A stretch of 64,000 bases of DNA, from positions 1,460,965 through 1,524,964 of the forward strand of contig BSYO01000035.1 in NCBI GenBank assembly GCA_033239525.1, given 5' to 3'. Source of the DNA: Nepenthes gracilis. Taxonomy: Eukaryota; Streptophyta; Magnoliopsida; Caryophyllales; Nepenthaceae. Shown here in pieces: positions 11,773 through 23,220 of this stretch; position 1 is the first letter of the stretch; each line of letters opens with the position of its first letter. The position numbers and the translations under genes are program-made. Below the pieces are notes generated by a model, which made no database searches, was not told the origin of the DNA, and was given only the letters and a program-made list of their open reading frames with translations.

Positions 11773-12302
11773 TGATGCGTTCCTGGTTCTCGGATCGTGG
11801 TACCGATTAATGAGCCTCTCATTCTTCCGCTGCAAGTCGAATTAGAACGGGTCCGATTTTCGTCGCTACTAACGTGGAACCTATATACCACAAATTACAA
11901 ATAGGAGGTCAGAGGATGACGGATTCGATCTCCGTCGCTTACCTTCTATAAATACCCGTCCTCTCCAATTAAATATGACAACTTAATACTTCTCAGATAA
12001 GAGTATACAAAGACTAAAATGCACCAAGAGCGTGCTCTCTCTCTTAATCTAATATGCTATTTTAAGAGTGCAATACCTCGGACATAATATATCTTTTGCA
12101 TCCTCTATCTTTCTTCTTATTTAAAGAAGATACTGATTTGAGTTTCAGATGATATATCATGAGTGAATCCCGCCAATCCTTTTACCGTTATTTTGTGATT
12201 ATACAGAATTTGATTAAAGACATACGGAGACCGAAGACGCCTTAACACCCGATAGACAACTCTTTTTATTTATACAATAATTAAAATCCTCGGATGCAAC
12301 GA
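11773..12302 (+). mobile_element. LTR-like fragment, retrotransposon remnant
   Basis: More GC-rich than its surroundings. It has a TATA-like 'tctataaatacccgtcc' at about 11,947 and a block 'gatttgagtttcagatgata' followed by 'gtgaatcccgcc' near 12,135-12,177. The same block occurs in the fragments at 20,907-21,913 and, more distantly, in the Tat-type LTR at 29,621-30,584. No coding region is attached. Confidence 0.4.
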
Positions 12303-14830
12303 GTAAATTTTTAAATTATTCTTTTATCAAAAATGATGATATTATTGTAAAAATCTAATTTGTTAAAAATTATTAAAATGTGAATTTATTGTTTTTATCA
12401 AGGGAAAATCTTGGGTCGGGTTCTGAATATGAATTTGTCCATAAAACAAAAGGACAAAACATGCACAAATTTCCAAAGCTACTCCACATTATTATGAATT
12501 TAAAGTCATAATATTTCACATTTAACGAAGAAAACCGGTAGGGTTTAACGTAAGGGCATTGAAAATGTAACATGCCAACGCAATTTATGGAGCATTTTCA
12601 TTATATTTATATATATAAATATTAATTATATATCTATTTATATATTTACTTATATTAAAATTATCAAAATTTATGTCAAAAAAAACAAAAAAAATTAAAA
12701 TAAATTGAGATTAGCAGCCATTTTTGACCGATTTAATTCAAATGAGTATATAAGTGAATATATTAATAATATTATTGCATGTATGATATTACTTATTCAA
12801 TTAAATTGTTAATTTTATTTAATTTTTTTGTGGTAAATTTGAATTAGATTTAAAATAATATATGTAAAAGATAAAGTATATAGAAGAGGAATTATTCAAT
12901 CATAATTTAAGAGATTATGCTTGGTATAAAATTTGCATATTTAAGTTAACATTAAAAAAATAAATGTTTTATTATTGATATTTTATAGATTTTATTATAA
13001 AATTATTAAATTAAATGAATGTTTTAAAAAAAAAAAAAACTTAAAAATTCTCCAAATATCTTGCCTTTAAATTTGAATATTTTATAACATCTTTATGTGA
13101 TATGGAGTCGATTTATGTATTTATTTATTTTTATATGAATATATTATTATTTATAAATAAATAATATAATATAATATTTAAAAATACTCTCCTATCATCA
13201 TTTTAAATTTAATTATTAGATTAAAGATAAGAAAAAGTCAGCATTGAAATTCCTTGAAACCCTCAAATTTTCTTGAAGTAATTTGTCAATGTTTCAAGTC
13301 AAAAGACATTTATATGATAAGGCGTGCAAAAGAAGAAAACTTAGCTATTTAATTACTATGAGTTTAAATTTAATATAGATTCAAATTATATATATATATA
13401 TATATATATTGTGATTATTAGCATTATAAATTAAAATAAAATAGGAAAATTTTAAATTTTATCCGACATAATAGTATTTTAGACCTAATTAAAATTAAGC
13501 ACCTTCATCAGACCTATCTAATTAATTCAAAGTTTTATAAGATTTGAACAAAATATAAAAATATTATGGATAAATACGATCATACAATTAGATTTGATTG
13601 ATTTTTTAGGTAGAACAGAGTCACACGTAAAAGAATTCACTTTGACCCAACTGGAATTATAATTTTTTATAAAAATATATTTTTATTTTGAATAAATATT
13701 AAATTTAAAAATTATTTTAATATAATATATTTTTATATATTTAGTAATTTTTATATAAATTTTTTTTATTAAATTATATAATTACATAATATTTTATCCT
13801 AAATATTAAACTTTTAAAGTAGATATTTTTTTAGTAAATATAAATTTTCTAATAAGTATAATAAAATTTTTAAAAAAATCCATTGATGGGCTCAAATCGG
13901 CCCTATTTGACTTATAGATGAATACAGTTAAGACTTTTAGTCTCGGTGATTAAACCTTATTCAGACTGACTCAATTTATTGATCATAATTTTTTATATAT
14001 CCAGTAGCCGTAATTCTATTAGTGTAAGATCCAGATAGTATTCTTACATCTCATATTCAACCTAATTTTAAAAAATAATATATATCATAAATATAAAATT
14101 TAAAATGACATTTATAGGTGACAAATTTTATTTAAAAATTCTCATTTTTTTGGTGAAAATTTCATATTGTATATAATACATTATTTATTTTATATAAATA
14201 TGCTAACATATTAATAATAATATATTATATTATATTATATTATTGAGAATATTTTAAAAATAAAAAAAATAATATCCCTTAAGATCACTCATTTCTCAAC
14301 AAGCAATATAAATATATTAGTCAAGTGAGAGAATTCAGACTTTGGAGGGGCATAAATAATGCAGGGAATCCAATGAAAATAATGCAGAAAATTATTCAAC
14401 CCATTTGTCATTTTATACTAATAATTAAATCATTAAAATGTATATAAATATATTACATTTTAATAATTAAATAAATTTAAAATAAACAGTAAAATTAACT
14501 ATGCATTCCCCATATATTTGGATATCTACCCAACAATCAATAAACACTTATAAGAACACATAATAACAGATGAATAGATAAAATATTATATTAAATACTG
14601 TTATATTCATATCTTTTATGGTGGGACAATGACGATATTTACTTTGAAAAATAATATTATTAATTGTATAAGAATTAAAAAAAAGACACATCAATAAATA
14701 ATACTGTGATAACTAAACAGTTATATAGATATATCAAAAATAAAAATTAAAATTAATACATTTATAAGCCAACAAAATACCTAAAATTTTTACAAAATTT
14801 CACTTTTGCTTTCACATTTCTCAAAAATCG
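12303..14830. other. AT-rich intergenic DNA, no gene seen
   Basis: Very AT-rich, with (AT)n at 13,388-13,410 and (TATAT)n-like sequence at 14,220-14,242. No coding, RNA or mobile-element structure could be supported. Confidence 0.7.
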
Positions 14831-14831
14831 A

Positions 14832-15010
14832 TTCTGTAATTTTTTCTCCTGTAAGATGGGGATGATAGATTTTGTTAGAATCAAACACAGGATATAGAAT
14901 TTTTCTTATTGATAGAGAAAAATCTAAACTATATTAAATTAGGGTTTGTAATTTTTTCTGTCTTTAATACAGGGATGATAGCAATTTTGATAGAATCAAA
15001 CATAGTTTAT
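14832..15010. repeat. ~114-bp imperfect tandem duplication
   Basis: The block 'gtaattttttctcctgtaag' with 'gggatgatagattttgttag' and 'aatcaaacacag' is followed about 114 bp later by a diverged copy carrying 'gggatgatagcaattttgat' and 'agaatcaaacatag'. A further piece, 'atattaaattagggttt', recurs at about 15,504, on the far side of the TRIM-like unit. Confidence 0.55.
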
Positions 15011-15024
15011 AAAAATTTTCTTTT

Positions 15025-15470
15025 ATACGAGCACAGGCCCAGGGGTGACAGCTTATCCTAAAATGATATTCTATGCAGGGGAGAGCCCTCAAACTTATAG
15101 GTTTAAGGTTCTATCTCTAACTTCCTAATATGAAACTCGTATTATTCTTTCCCCATTCGTTAGCCGTAGATCTCAACAATTGTATTCTGCGATACTTCAC
15201 TCAACAACTTTCACTCTGCGATACTTCACTCCACCCCAATGTACCGACTGCAAATTAACCCCTCCATAGGTAACCATTTTCGATTAAAATTCTCAGTATC
15301 TAGCCCTTTTCGTATCGGGGTTGGTCTCAATAAAAATATCATTGATACGAGTATAAGGCCAGGAGAAAGCACCCACTCCAAAAGGACGCCCTATTGGAGG
15401 AAGAGATCCCAAACTTATAAGTTGGAGATTCTACCTTAAACTCTCAGACGTGAGATTTGTATTATTTTTT
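15025..15470 (+). mobile_element. TRIM-like unit: two ~125-bp direct repeats around ~190 bp
   Basis: Direct repeats at 15,025-15,154 and 15,343-15,470 share 'acgag', 'caaacttatarg', a 'gagattctacc'-type word and a 'tattatt' end. The middle includes 'gcaaattaacccctccata'. The whole arrangement recurs in reverse complement at 17,184-17,616. The layout fits a terminal-repeat retrotransposon in miniature. I cannot place a primer-binding site, so the class is tentative. Confidence 0.5.
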
Positions 15471-15544
15471 TATTGGTAGGGAAAATTTTAAGCCATATTA
15501 AATTAGGGTTTTTTTATTTTTTTGAATTTGTGGGCATCTCTATA

Positions 15545-16835
15545 AGTATGCGTGCATGCATGAATTTAATAGAGTGAAGGAAGACTATGGGGATTTGGTC
15601 GCTGAGGAATGCAGAGAAGAAAAGCATCCAAGCTTTCGGTGGGAAACGTACAAATGCATGAAGACAACAACGGGTCGTGGATTGTCTAATCGATGTGAGG
15701 GATCAAGGGAGCCCATTTTTTTAAATATAAGTAATTAATATATAAAAATAAATAATTATAATTTAATTATTTTTTAAAATATAAAAAAATTAATTAAAAT
15801 TAATTATTAAATTATAATTATTTATATTAAAATAAATAATTAAAATAAAAAAAACAATATTTATCTATCAAAAAATAGAGTCACCATCAACCGATCAATA
15901 TCTTCAACTATATAATATTAAAATAAGATTGTTAAATGAGATATTTTTTATTTATTTTTAAAATTATTATTAATATTGTGACACATAATCTATCTATTTA
16001 TAATAATATATTTATATAAAAATAGGCAGATATATGAGTATTGTATTTTTTGAATATTATGGAAAATTTAGAATTTTATTATTAATAAAATAATAAAATT
16101 ATATAATAAGATATTAAATTTATGTAAAAAATTCAAAAAAAATCATAACAAATAATTAGAGTATGTTTTACGGGATAAATATTATAAATATACTCATTTA
16201 TATATTAATTTGCATAAAAATTATTTAAAATATGTGTTAATCTTACTCTAATTATATTTTTTTCACCCTAAAATTAATAAATTTTATAAATAGATATATA
16301 AATAAGTATATAAATAATATTTTTTAATAAATAAAATTATAAAAAAATTAATATAACTACTAATCATATATTTTACAACTATCAAAAGCTTATATATATA
16401 TAATTAAATTAAATTAATAAGCGTAAATATATGAAAGATCCACGATGGAAATGGACGGTGGAGGATCGATGTGATGGTTCAGCAGAATGACAAAGTACAT
16501 GTTCGTGGGTCCCACATCCTACTATTCAGACTGAATCACGGACGCCAGCCATACCAGAAAATTTTCTTTTATTTTTCCTTTTTCTTCTCTCGAAAATACC
16601 AACATTTAACATATATCAAAATAATAATAATAATAGTAATAATAATAATAATAATATATGAGAGTTTTTGTTAGATAATTATTTTATATACAGCATAACT
16701 CAACTATGTATTTATAATTTTATTGAATATCTGATATACATTTAATATATATATTATTTTTAATATAACATCATAATCATGATTAATAAACTTTTTGAGA
16801 TTCATTGACTGAATCGTGAAAATATAAAACTATTT
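15545..16835. other. AT-rich intergenic DNA, no gene seen
   Basis: Contains a palindrome-like AT block at 15,740-15,850 and an (AAT)n run at about 16,622-16,657. The short open frame at 15,556-15,738 resembles nothing I know. Confidence 0.65.
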
Positions 16836-16839
16836 ATTT

Positions 16840-17160
16840 GATTATTAAAATAAATAATTCTCTATTTTAACGGTTAAAATAAACAATTTTATGTCCCAGT
16901 CGTCAAAATAAATAAATTTCTGCTTGTTTATTAAAATAGGCGACTATCTATCTTAATTGTTGAAATAGATAATTATTTATATCTCATCGTTGAAATGGAC
17001 AGTTCTCTACCTACGATTGTTAAAAAAGACCGTTTTGTTCCTCAGTTGTTAAAATAAATGACTATTTATCTAGTCATTAAAATAGATTACTCTTTCATCA
17101 GCTGTTGAAATAAACGACTATTTGTATCGATTTTAAAATAGAAGGCTCTCTGCATTCATA
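16840..17160. repeat. Degenerate ~29-bp tandem array (about 10-11 units)
   Basis: Successive units of roughly 27-31 bp follow the pattern 'gttraaataaacgactatt' plus a variable T/C-rich tail. Examples are 'gttgaaatagataattattt', 'gttgaaatggacagttctct', 'gttaaaataaatgactattt' and 'gttgaaataaacgactattt'. A further unit, 'tttaaaatataaaactctct', appears at about 17,625. The array therefore looks split by the TRIM-like unit inserted at 17,184-17,616. Confidence 0.7.
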
Positions 17161-17183
17161 ATTTGATTTTTAAAATATATGCG

Positions 17184-17616
17184 AATCACACATCGGAGAA
17201 TTTGAGGTAGAACCTCTAACTTAGAAGTTTGGGAGACTCTTCCCCCATAAGGTGCCCTTTTAGGGTGGACTCTCCCCCCAAGTTTATGTATGCATCAATG
17301 AAGTTTTTCATTAAGACTAGCTCTACCTGGAGAGGATTACATGCGAAGGATTCTGACCGAAAATAGCTATTTGTGGAGGGGTTAATTTGCTGTCTGTGCG
17401 TTTGAGCGAAATAAAGCGTCATTGGATGAAAACTGTCGTTTGAAGTGTCACAGAGTATACCCGTCGAGGTTTACGACTATCGAAGGGGGAAGAATAATAC
17501 GAGTCCCATATCGGAGAATTTGAGATACAACCTTTAACTTATAAATTTCGGGGGCTCTCCTCCTCATAATGTATCATTTTGAGGTGAGCTCTCCCACTGA
17601 ATTTGTGCTTGCATCA
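17184..17616 (-). mobile_element. TRIM-like unit, reverse copy of the one at 15,025
   Basis: Direct repeats at 17,184-17,297 and 17,493-17,616 share 'atcggagaatttgag', 'acaacct/agaacct' and a 'tgcatca' end. The centre contains 'gaggggttaatttgctgtc', the reverse of the 15-kb unit's 'gcaaattaacccctcc'. The word 'tctctgcattcataatttga' just left of it reappears as 'tctctacattcataatttga' just right of it, consistent with insertion into a tandem array. Confidence 0.55.
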
Positions 17617-17644
17617 CAAATTTTAAAATATAAAACTCTCTACA

Positions 17645-18382
17645 TTCATAATTTGATTTCTAAACTAAAGTTGATGGTTACTCCACCATATTAAATTTAA
17701 GGGGGAATGCTAACAAATATTAGAATGATAACATAAATTAGTATTTTAATATATGTTAACATGTTATTATATAATACTAAGTTTTTAATTTTGTTTTATT
17801 TTATTATTTACTATTATTATCTCATAAGTATATATGAATGAGATAGTCTGTTAATTGAAAATATTATCCTAATATTAATATTTTTCAATTATTATTTATT
17901 AAAATGTATAGTGAGAATTTTAAAATTATTTTTACATTGATAAATTTAAAGATTAATCAAATTTATATTAATATTCAATAGATATTTTAGATATTATCGG
18001 TAAATATTTTAAGATAAAAGTGTAATATTAAATATTAATAACATATACGGAATATAAACAAGCTTTCCAGTATTTATATAAAATAAAAATATTATTTAAA
18101 TTCACATACAAAATGGAGGTCTAACTGGGCATAATCAAAATTAGATTCGGACTGGCCATAAGTTAAATTTAGATAAAAATTTATAATCAATAAATCGAAT
18201 TTGGTCAAAGAAGGTTCGGTCAGCCGAATCAAAATAGTTAACTATGCCTATCAATAAGTCATTGTGCTGACCTGGATCAATTCATAGGCTTTTTTTTTAT
18301 GTTTATTTATTAATTTATATTTGTATAAAAATATTAAAAATATATAATATTTTTAAAATTATAATATTAAAATTGTTTGGTA
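17645..18382. other. AT-rich intergenic DNA, no gene seen
   Basis: No coding or repeat structure recognised beyond simple AT richness. Confidence 0.6.
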
Positions 18383-19022
18383 TGATACCCAAGAGCCCAA
18401 ATAAAGAGACCCAATACAGTTTTAAACCGAAAAATCAAAGTCAACAATCTTTAAAGCCTACGCAGCCCATTACGTCAGAACAGCCCATTATATTTGCACG
18501 GCCCACAGCATCTGCATGGCCTATTTCAGTAATTATGGTCGAGGTCTATTTAATTGCCTAGGACGGTTACTTAACTAACGATAACGAACGTTAGTTACAA
18601 CAATCACCGATAAAAACAACGGTTAACCGTCCAATAATTTTTCTAACAGTTAACTACTGTCCACTATTTATAAATACGGATACTCTTCATCATTCAATAA
18701 GACAAGATTTGACTTGAACAAACTTGAGTTCTTTTAAACAAAGCACTACAAGACGCCAAGAGTATAAATTCTCATTCTCTAAAATCAAAACGCCGAGAGC
18801 ACAATTCCTTAATTTTATTACACTTTTTATATCTCATTTCCTTCTTCATACTTAAGAAAAGTATTGATTCGGGAAAGATCGATAAATATATCTGCAGTAA
18901 ATTCAATCATTTGACAACTGTTTGTCATTGCACAGGGTTTAATTAAAAGTTTACGAATACCGAATATTTAAACGATCGACGAATAAATTTCTTCATCCAT
19001 ATAACAATCAGATTCTCAGACA
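18383..19022 (+). mobile_element. LTR-like fragment, retrotransposon remnant
   Basis: Starts TGATACCCAAGAGCCC and has repeated 'gcccattacgtcag/cagcccattata/ggcccacag' words. A TATA-like 'ctatttataaatacgg' lies at about 18,665, followed by a C/T-rich leader-like stretch. This is the usual order in plant gypsy LTRs. No internal region follows. Confidence 0.4.
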
Positions 19023-19029
19023 CAAATAA

Positions 19030-20320
19030 AAATATTAAATAATTATATATTTTAATAAATAATTTTTACATTAAGAGTTACAGATTAAATAAAAATATAA
19101 ACTTTTGAAATTACTTTTTCAAACTTAAAATTTATTTATATTTATAAAAAAAATCATAATCTGAATTAGATCGAGCTAAGTTGAACGCTTTTCTGTAATT
19201 ATGCCATCCAAATAAAATAATTTGGTCTAATTTTATTACTGTATTCAATGATAATACCTTAATCCATTGAATAAATCATATAAAATTTTAAGTTGGTCAA
19301 ATTAGATTGATTGAGCTTTTTGATTTTAATCAAGTTTAGATAAAACTCAATAAGAAAACCTAAATTTTCTGTGCTTAGTTTTTTTGTTTTTTTACTTGAA
19401 AATTATTTTTTAGATTTTAAAATACATTAAATAATAAAAAATATAAAATACACTTTCAAATATTATAATTAATATACTACTTATTTATATATTTATTGTT
19501 TAAGCGTTGCGTGTTATTAATGCAAGAAACGTCACTTTCAGAGTTGCCTGTTATTTTACCCTTCTTATAATTTATTTTTTAAAAATAAATAATCATTTCA
19601 GTATATTCTTTAAAAAACAAAAAAATAATATATATATATATATTCGATTATATACTTTTTTTTCAAATATAAATTCTATTTAATGTTATTTTCAATTATT
19701 TGACATTAGCTAATTTATTTATTCTTTTTTAATTAACATAATAATTTAATTATTTTAAATTTATTCTGTTATAATAATAAACCTAAAATTATTATTCAAT
19801 TATGAATGGATGGTTGAGATTTAATTATCTACATAAAATTTAAAATTATTAAATTATTTAAAAAATAAATATATTTTTTAATATTATTATTTATTTTAAA
19901 ATAAACATCTAGAATATATCAGTATTTTATAAAATGTAAAATAATTAAATTTAATTATTTTTTTAAATATTATTTAAACATTAAATAGGAACCCTTTTAT
20001 TTTTAGGTCATTTAATTTTTTTCCATGAATAGTATTGATAGTGACAAGATAAATATTATCTCATGTTTTTATTCGTATGGCATAATCAATATTGTCTTGG
20101 CTTGGAAGAAGAATATGAAGGAGAAATTATATTAATATATTTAATTGTTAAAATAAAATAAAAATATTTTTATATTAATTGTCATATAAAATAAATAAAA
20201 ATTCATAAATTAATTTTTTTAATAAGCAACATGTAAAAGTAATAAAAAAAACTAAATAAAAAATTAATTTAAAATAATATTTTATCTGCCCATAAAAAAT
20301 ATATTCTTAAATGACACTAT
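19030..20320. other. AT-rich intergenic DNA, no gene seen
   Basis: Mostly A/T words with (AT)n at about 19,629-19,643. Nothing supportable as a feature. Confidence 0.65.
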
Positions 20321-20321
20321 C

Positions 20322-20520
20322 ACCTCCTCCGCCATGACACCCAGCCACGGCTGCCACCACCCCACTCGACCGCTAACTGCCATCGCACCACCTTCACCAT
20401 CGGGCCACCACTACCCCTTCGCCACCAACTATCATCGCGTCGGCAGCATCAGTGGCACTCCTGCTGCCACCACCACCTGTTGTGCCGCCATCCCGACCAC
20501 CTTATAGCTGCCACCAACGT
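20322..20520. repeat. Isolated CCA/CCG-rich island
   Basis: About 200 bp of GC-rich sequence dominated by 'ccaccac', 'gccgcca' and 'gccaccaac' words, in DNA that is otherwise strongly AT-rich. In composition it resembles the GC-rich blocks of the family-Y LTRs. The open frames are low complexity with no start or stop context, so I do not call a gene. Confidence 0.5.
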
Positions 20521-20906
20521 ACAATATACTACAATCTTTTATGAGTAAAATAATTATTTAGCCAAAAATTATTATTCATAGTAATGCTTCTATAGCTTTA
20601 TAATGTGCACATATATGATACAATATAATTATATTCTTAATTTTTGAAATTTGAATTTTTTAAAACCCAAGGTGCAAAGGAGCAAAACGACAATGAGAGA
20701 GAGACACACCAATCTAGCGTATAGTCTATTCATTATAAGCAAATATTTTCCAAAAAAAGAAAACAATGAATAATAATATAATATTTATTTATTTATATGC
20801 TTTTATGTGAAATCAATGATTCGTATGAATAATTATCATGTCTTTGATGGGTCCAATAGTCCATGGACTGACTCATAATTTGACACATAAGAAAAATCAC
20901 TTCAGA

Positions 20907-21913
20907 TGTAACAGCCCAGGGAAAGGTCCTCGCCATCCGGAAGTCCTCGTGGTCTAAGGCTCAGACGACATGGCCAAGATCCGCCCAGCAGATTATGGGC
21001 CTCGAGGATTGCCCCTTTTGACAAGCCTACAGATGTAATCTAGGGATACCCTTTTAAAAATTTCAATTCAACAAGTAAGTCCTAGGTAATTGCTAATTTA
21101 TCACATTCTAACCGTCTCAAAAAATGTAGCCTATTAAAAAAATTGGGAATGACCTCCCTTAGAGGGTCAGAGATTATGGTGCAATTAACACCTCTATGGA
21201 TAGCTAGCAAACACCTTACTATCTCTCCATCTCAAAAGAGGAGAAAGAGAGCTGGCAAAGGGGGGCCCCCGAGCGAAACCCTGCAGCATCCCTACAGCTA
21301 AAGGAGACCTCCAGAGGAAATGAAGGCAATTAAGCCTAACTTGTGAAAGATAACCTTGAGCCCTCGAGGGGTTTGAGATGAAGGAACCCTTTTATTTGAG
21401 CCACCCTCTCACAAAACCTCCAATTCTAAGCAACTCCCAAATTGAGAGCACTTATCAGAATTTAATCATCTATCTTCAAGCCGCTCTCCAACTGAACGCA
21501 CTCACCTAGAGCTCAACCCTCAGTAAGCATTCAATCTCTTGAAACATGTATCAGTGTATTATTCATTCATCATTTTATATTTTTATCTGCATGAAAAATA
21601 TTTTTAATTTAAATATCAAATGATATATTGAAAAGAGAATCTCGCCATTCTCCAACCTTTTGTTTGCCAGTTATGGTGTACGGGATTTAGGTTTTGAGTA
21701 ACAAAAATTGGACTCGCTTTAAATTGAAACATGTATCCGTGTATTATTCATTCATCATTTTATATTTTTATTTGCATAAAAAATATTTCTAACTTGAGTA
21801 TCGGATGATATATTAAAAAGTGAGTCCCACCATCCTTTCATATTTTGTTTGTCAGTTATGGTGTACAAAATTTAGATTTGGAGTAATGAAAATCGGACCC
21901 GCTTTAACTTGTT
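20907..21913 (+). mobile_element. LTR-like fragment with an internal 185-bp duplication
   Basis: Starts TGTAACAGCCCAGGGAAAGG, in the style of a plant LTR. Near its right end a ~185-bp segment is tandemly duplicated (21,541-21,725 and 21,726-21,910). Both copies begin 'gaaacatgtatc'; they carry 'gccagttatggtgtac' and 'gtcagttatggtgtac' respectively, and end in 'ggactcgcttta'/'ggacccgcttta'. The block 'acttgagtatcggatgat' plus 'gtgagtcccaccatcc' resembles the 3' part of Tat-type LTRs. No internal region is found. Confidence 0.5.
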
Positions 21914-21914
21914 A

Positions 21915-22680
21915 TATTAGAAAGACCGAGTGACTCATTAATTCATTCAATAACTCAGATTTAGGGATGCATCAATCATATTATCTAAAATATTTCAAAA
22001 ATTTTTTAAAAGATGTTAAACGCTCATTGAATTAGGGTCACGCTCACACCCAGTTACACACTCACACTTTCCCCGGATTGAAGCCCCATTCTATATATAG
22101 CTTTTTATTATTGAATTATCAAGATTTAATAATTTTTGTTATATTAAAAATAATATAAAATATATTTTTATTTTTTAAATATTAGAGTATCAAATATTAT
22201 CCATATTAAAAAAATAATAAAAGAACGAAATTTTTATTATATCTTTTTAATTTCCTTAAAAAAATATTAAAACTCAACCATTGAATAGTTGATCGAACGA
22301 CTCAAAGATATACACGAGGGACATCTTTGCTGGAACCCGCGTGCAAGAGTTATTATAAATTAAATGAATAAATAGTAAAGGTAAAATAATTATTAAGATT
22401 AAATAATTTGATTTTTATTATTTATTATTTTAATTTTTAATTATTAAATTAGTTATTAGATGAATATAAAAATATTTTATTAACGTTATTTTTCTTTAAA
22501 AGATTTTATCTTTTAAAGAGATAAAAATTATTTTTTAATCTAAATTATATATTTTAAAATGAATAATTATAATTTAAATATTTTAAAAATTGTAAATTAG
22601 TTAAAATTAATTATTAAAAATAATTTAAATTAAAAAAATATGAGTTTTATTTTTTAATTTTCTTGCCCCATACATTGACC
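21915..22680. other. AT-rich intergenic DNA upstream of the IDD gene
   Basis: Beyond AT-rich words that recur at 26,900-27,250 and 32,460-32,600, nothing was recognised. The distal promoter of the IDD gene presumably lies here. Confidence 0.5.
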
Positions 22681-22685
22681 CATAA

Positions 22686-22689
<4 letters not shown>

Positions 22690-22716
<27 letters not shown>

Positions 22717-22741
22717 AGGAGGAGGAGGAGGAGGAGGAGGG
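22690..22741. repeat. (GA)n(GGA)n microsatellite before the IDD gene
   Basis: A pure GA run turns directly into a GGA run. GA-rich tracts are common in plant core promoters and 5' UTRs. It lies ~480-530 bp before the IDD start codon. Confidence 0.9.
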
Positions 22742-23220
22742 CCCATTTAAATCTGTGGCTGCACACTGTGACGAAGAATAAGCGGAGAGGTTAGATATGT
22801 GGGAAGGAAGACGACGTAAGAGAGCAGTAGAGAGAGAGGCAGAGAGGAGTTAATTAGAAGAGAAAAAGAGAGAGATATTTCTCTTCAGCTTTCACGGCGT
22901 CTTGGTATTTTTCTTGTGGAAACCAAACCAAATCAACCCCACAATAAAAAAAAAACCAGCCAGAGATCATCTCTTCAGCAAGAACACGAAGAAGCCTCAC
23001 AAAATCATACTCAGTAACTATTAGCTTTCTAGGGTTTTTTTTCCTTCATTTCGTTCTTCCGGCATAAATCCGCGAAGGCAGTCAATTTGACATTCCATCC
23101 ATTTTCTGTTTGTTTCCAGAGAAAAAAAAACCCCTTGATTTCTTTCCTTTCCCTCAGATTCTGATCCCCATCTTGTTTTCGAAGCTTATCGTTTGAATCA
23201 GACTTTGAATCTTATGCGAA
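22742..23220 (+). promoter_or_regulatory. Probable core promoter and 5' UTR of the IDD gene
   Basis: Composition shifts from AT-rich to balanced, with GA- and CT-rich stretches, typical of a plant 5' leader. No certain TATA box or start site can be chosen. A short upstream ATG at 23,214 opens a 7-codon uORF that ends TGA at 23,237, overlapping the IDD start at 23,221 in another frame. Confidence 0.5.

Noticed and set aside
18371..18561. Short frame beginning MFGMIPKSPN
   Set aside because: Falls in an LTR-like fragment of repeated 'gcccat/ggccca' words; no family resemblance and no splice context.
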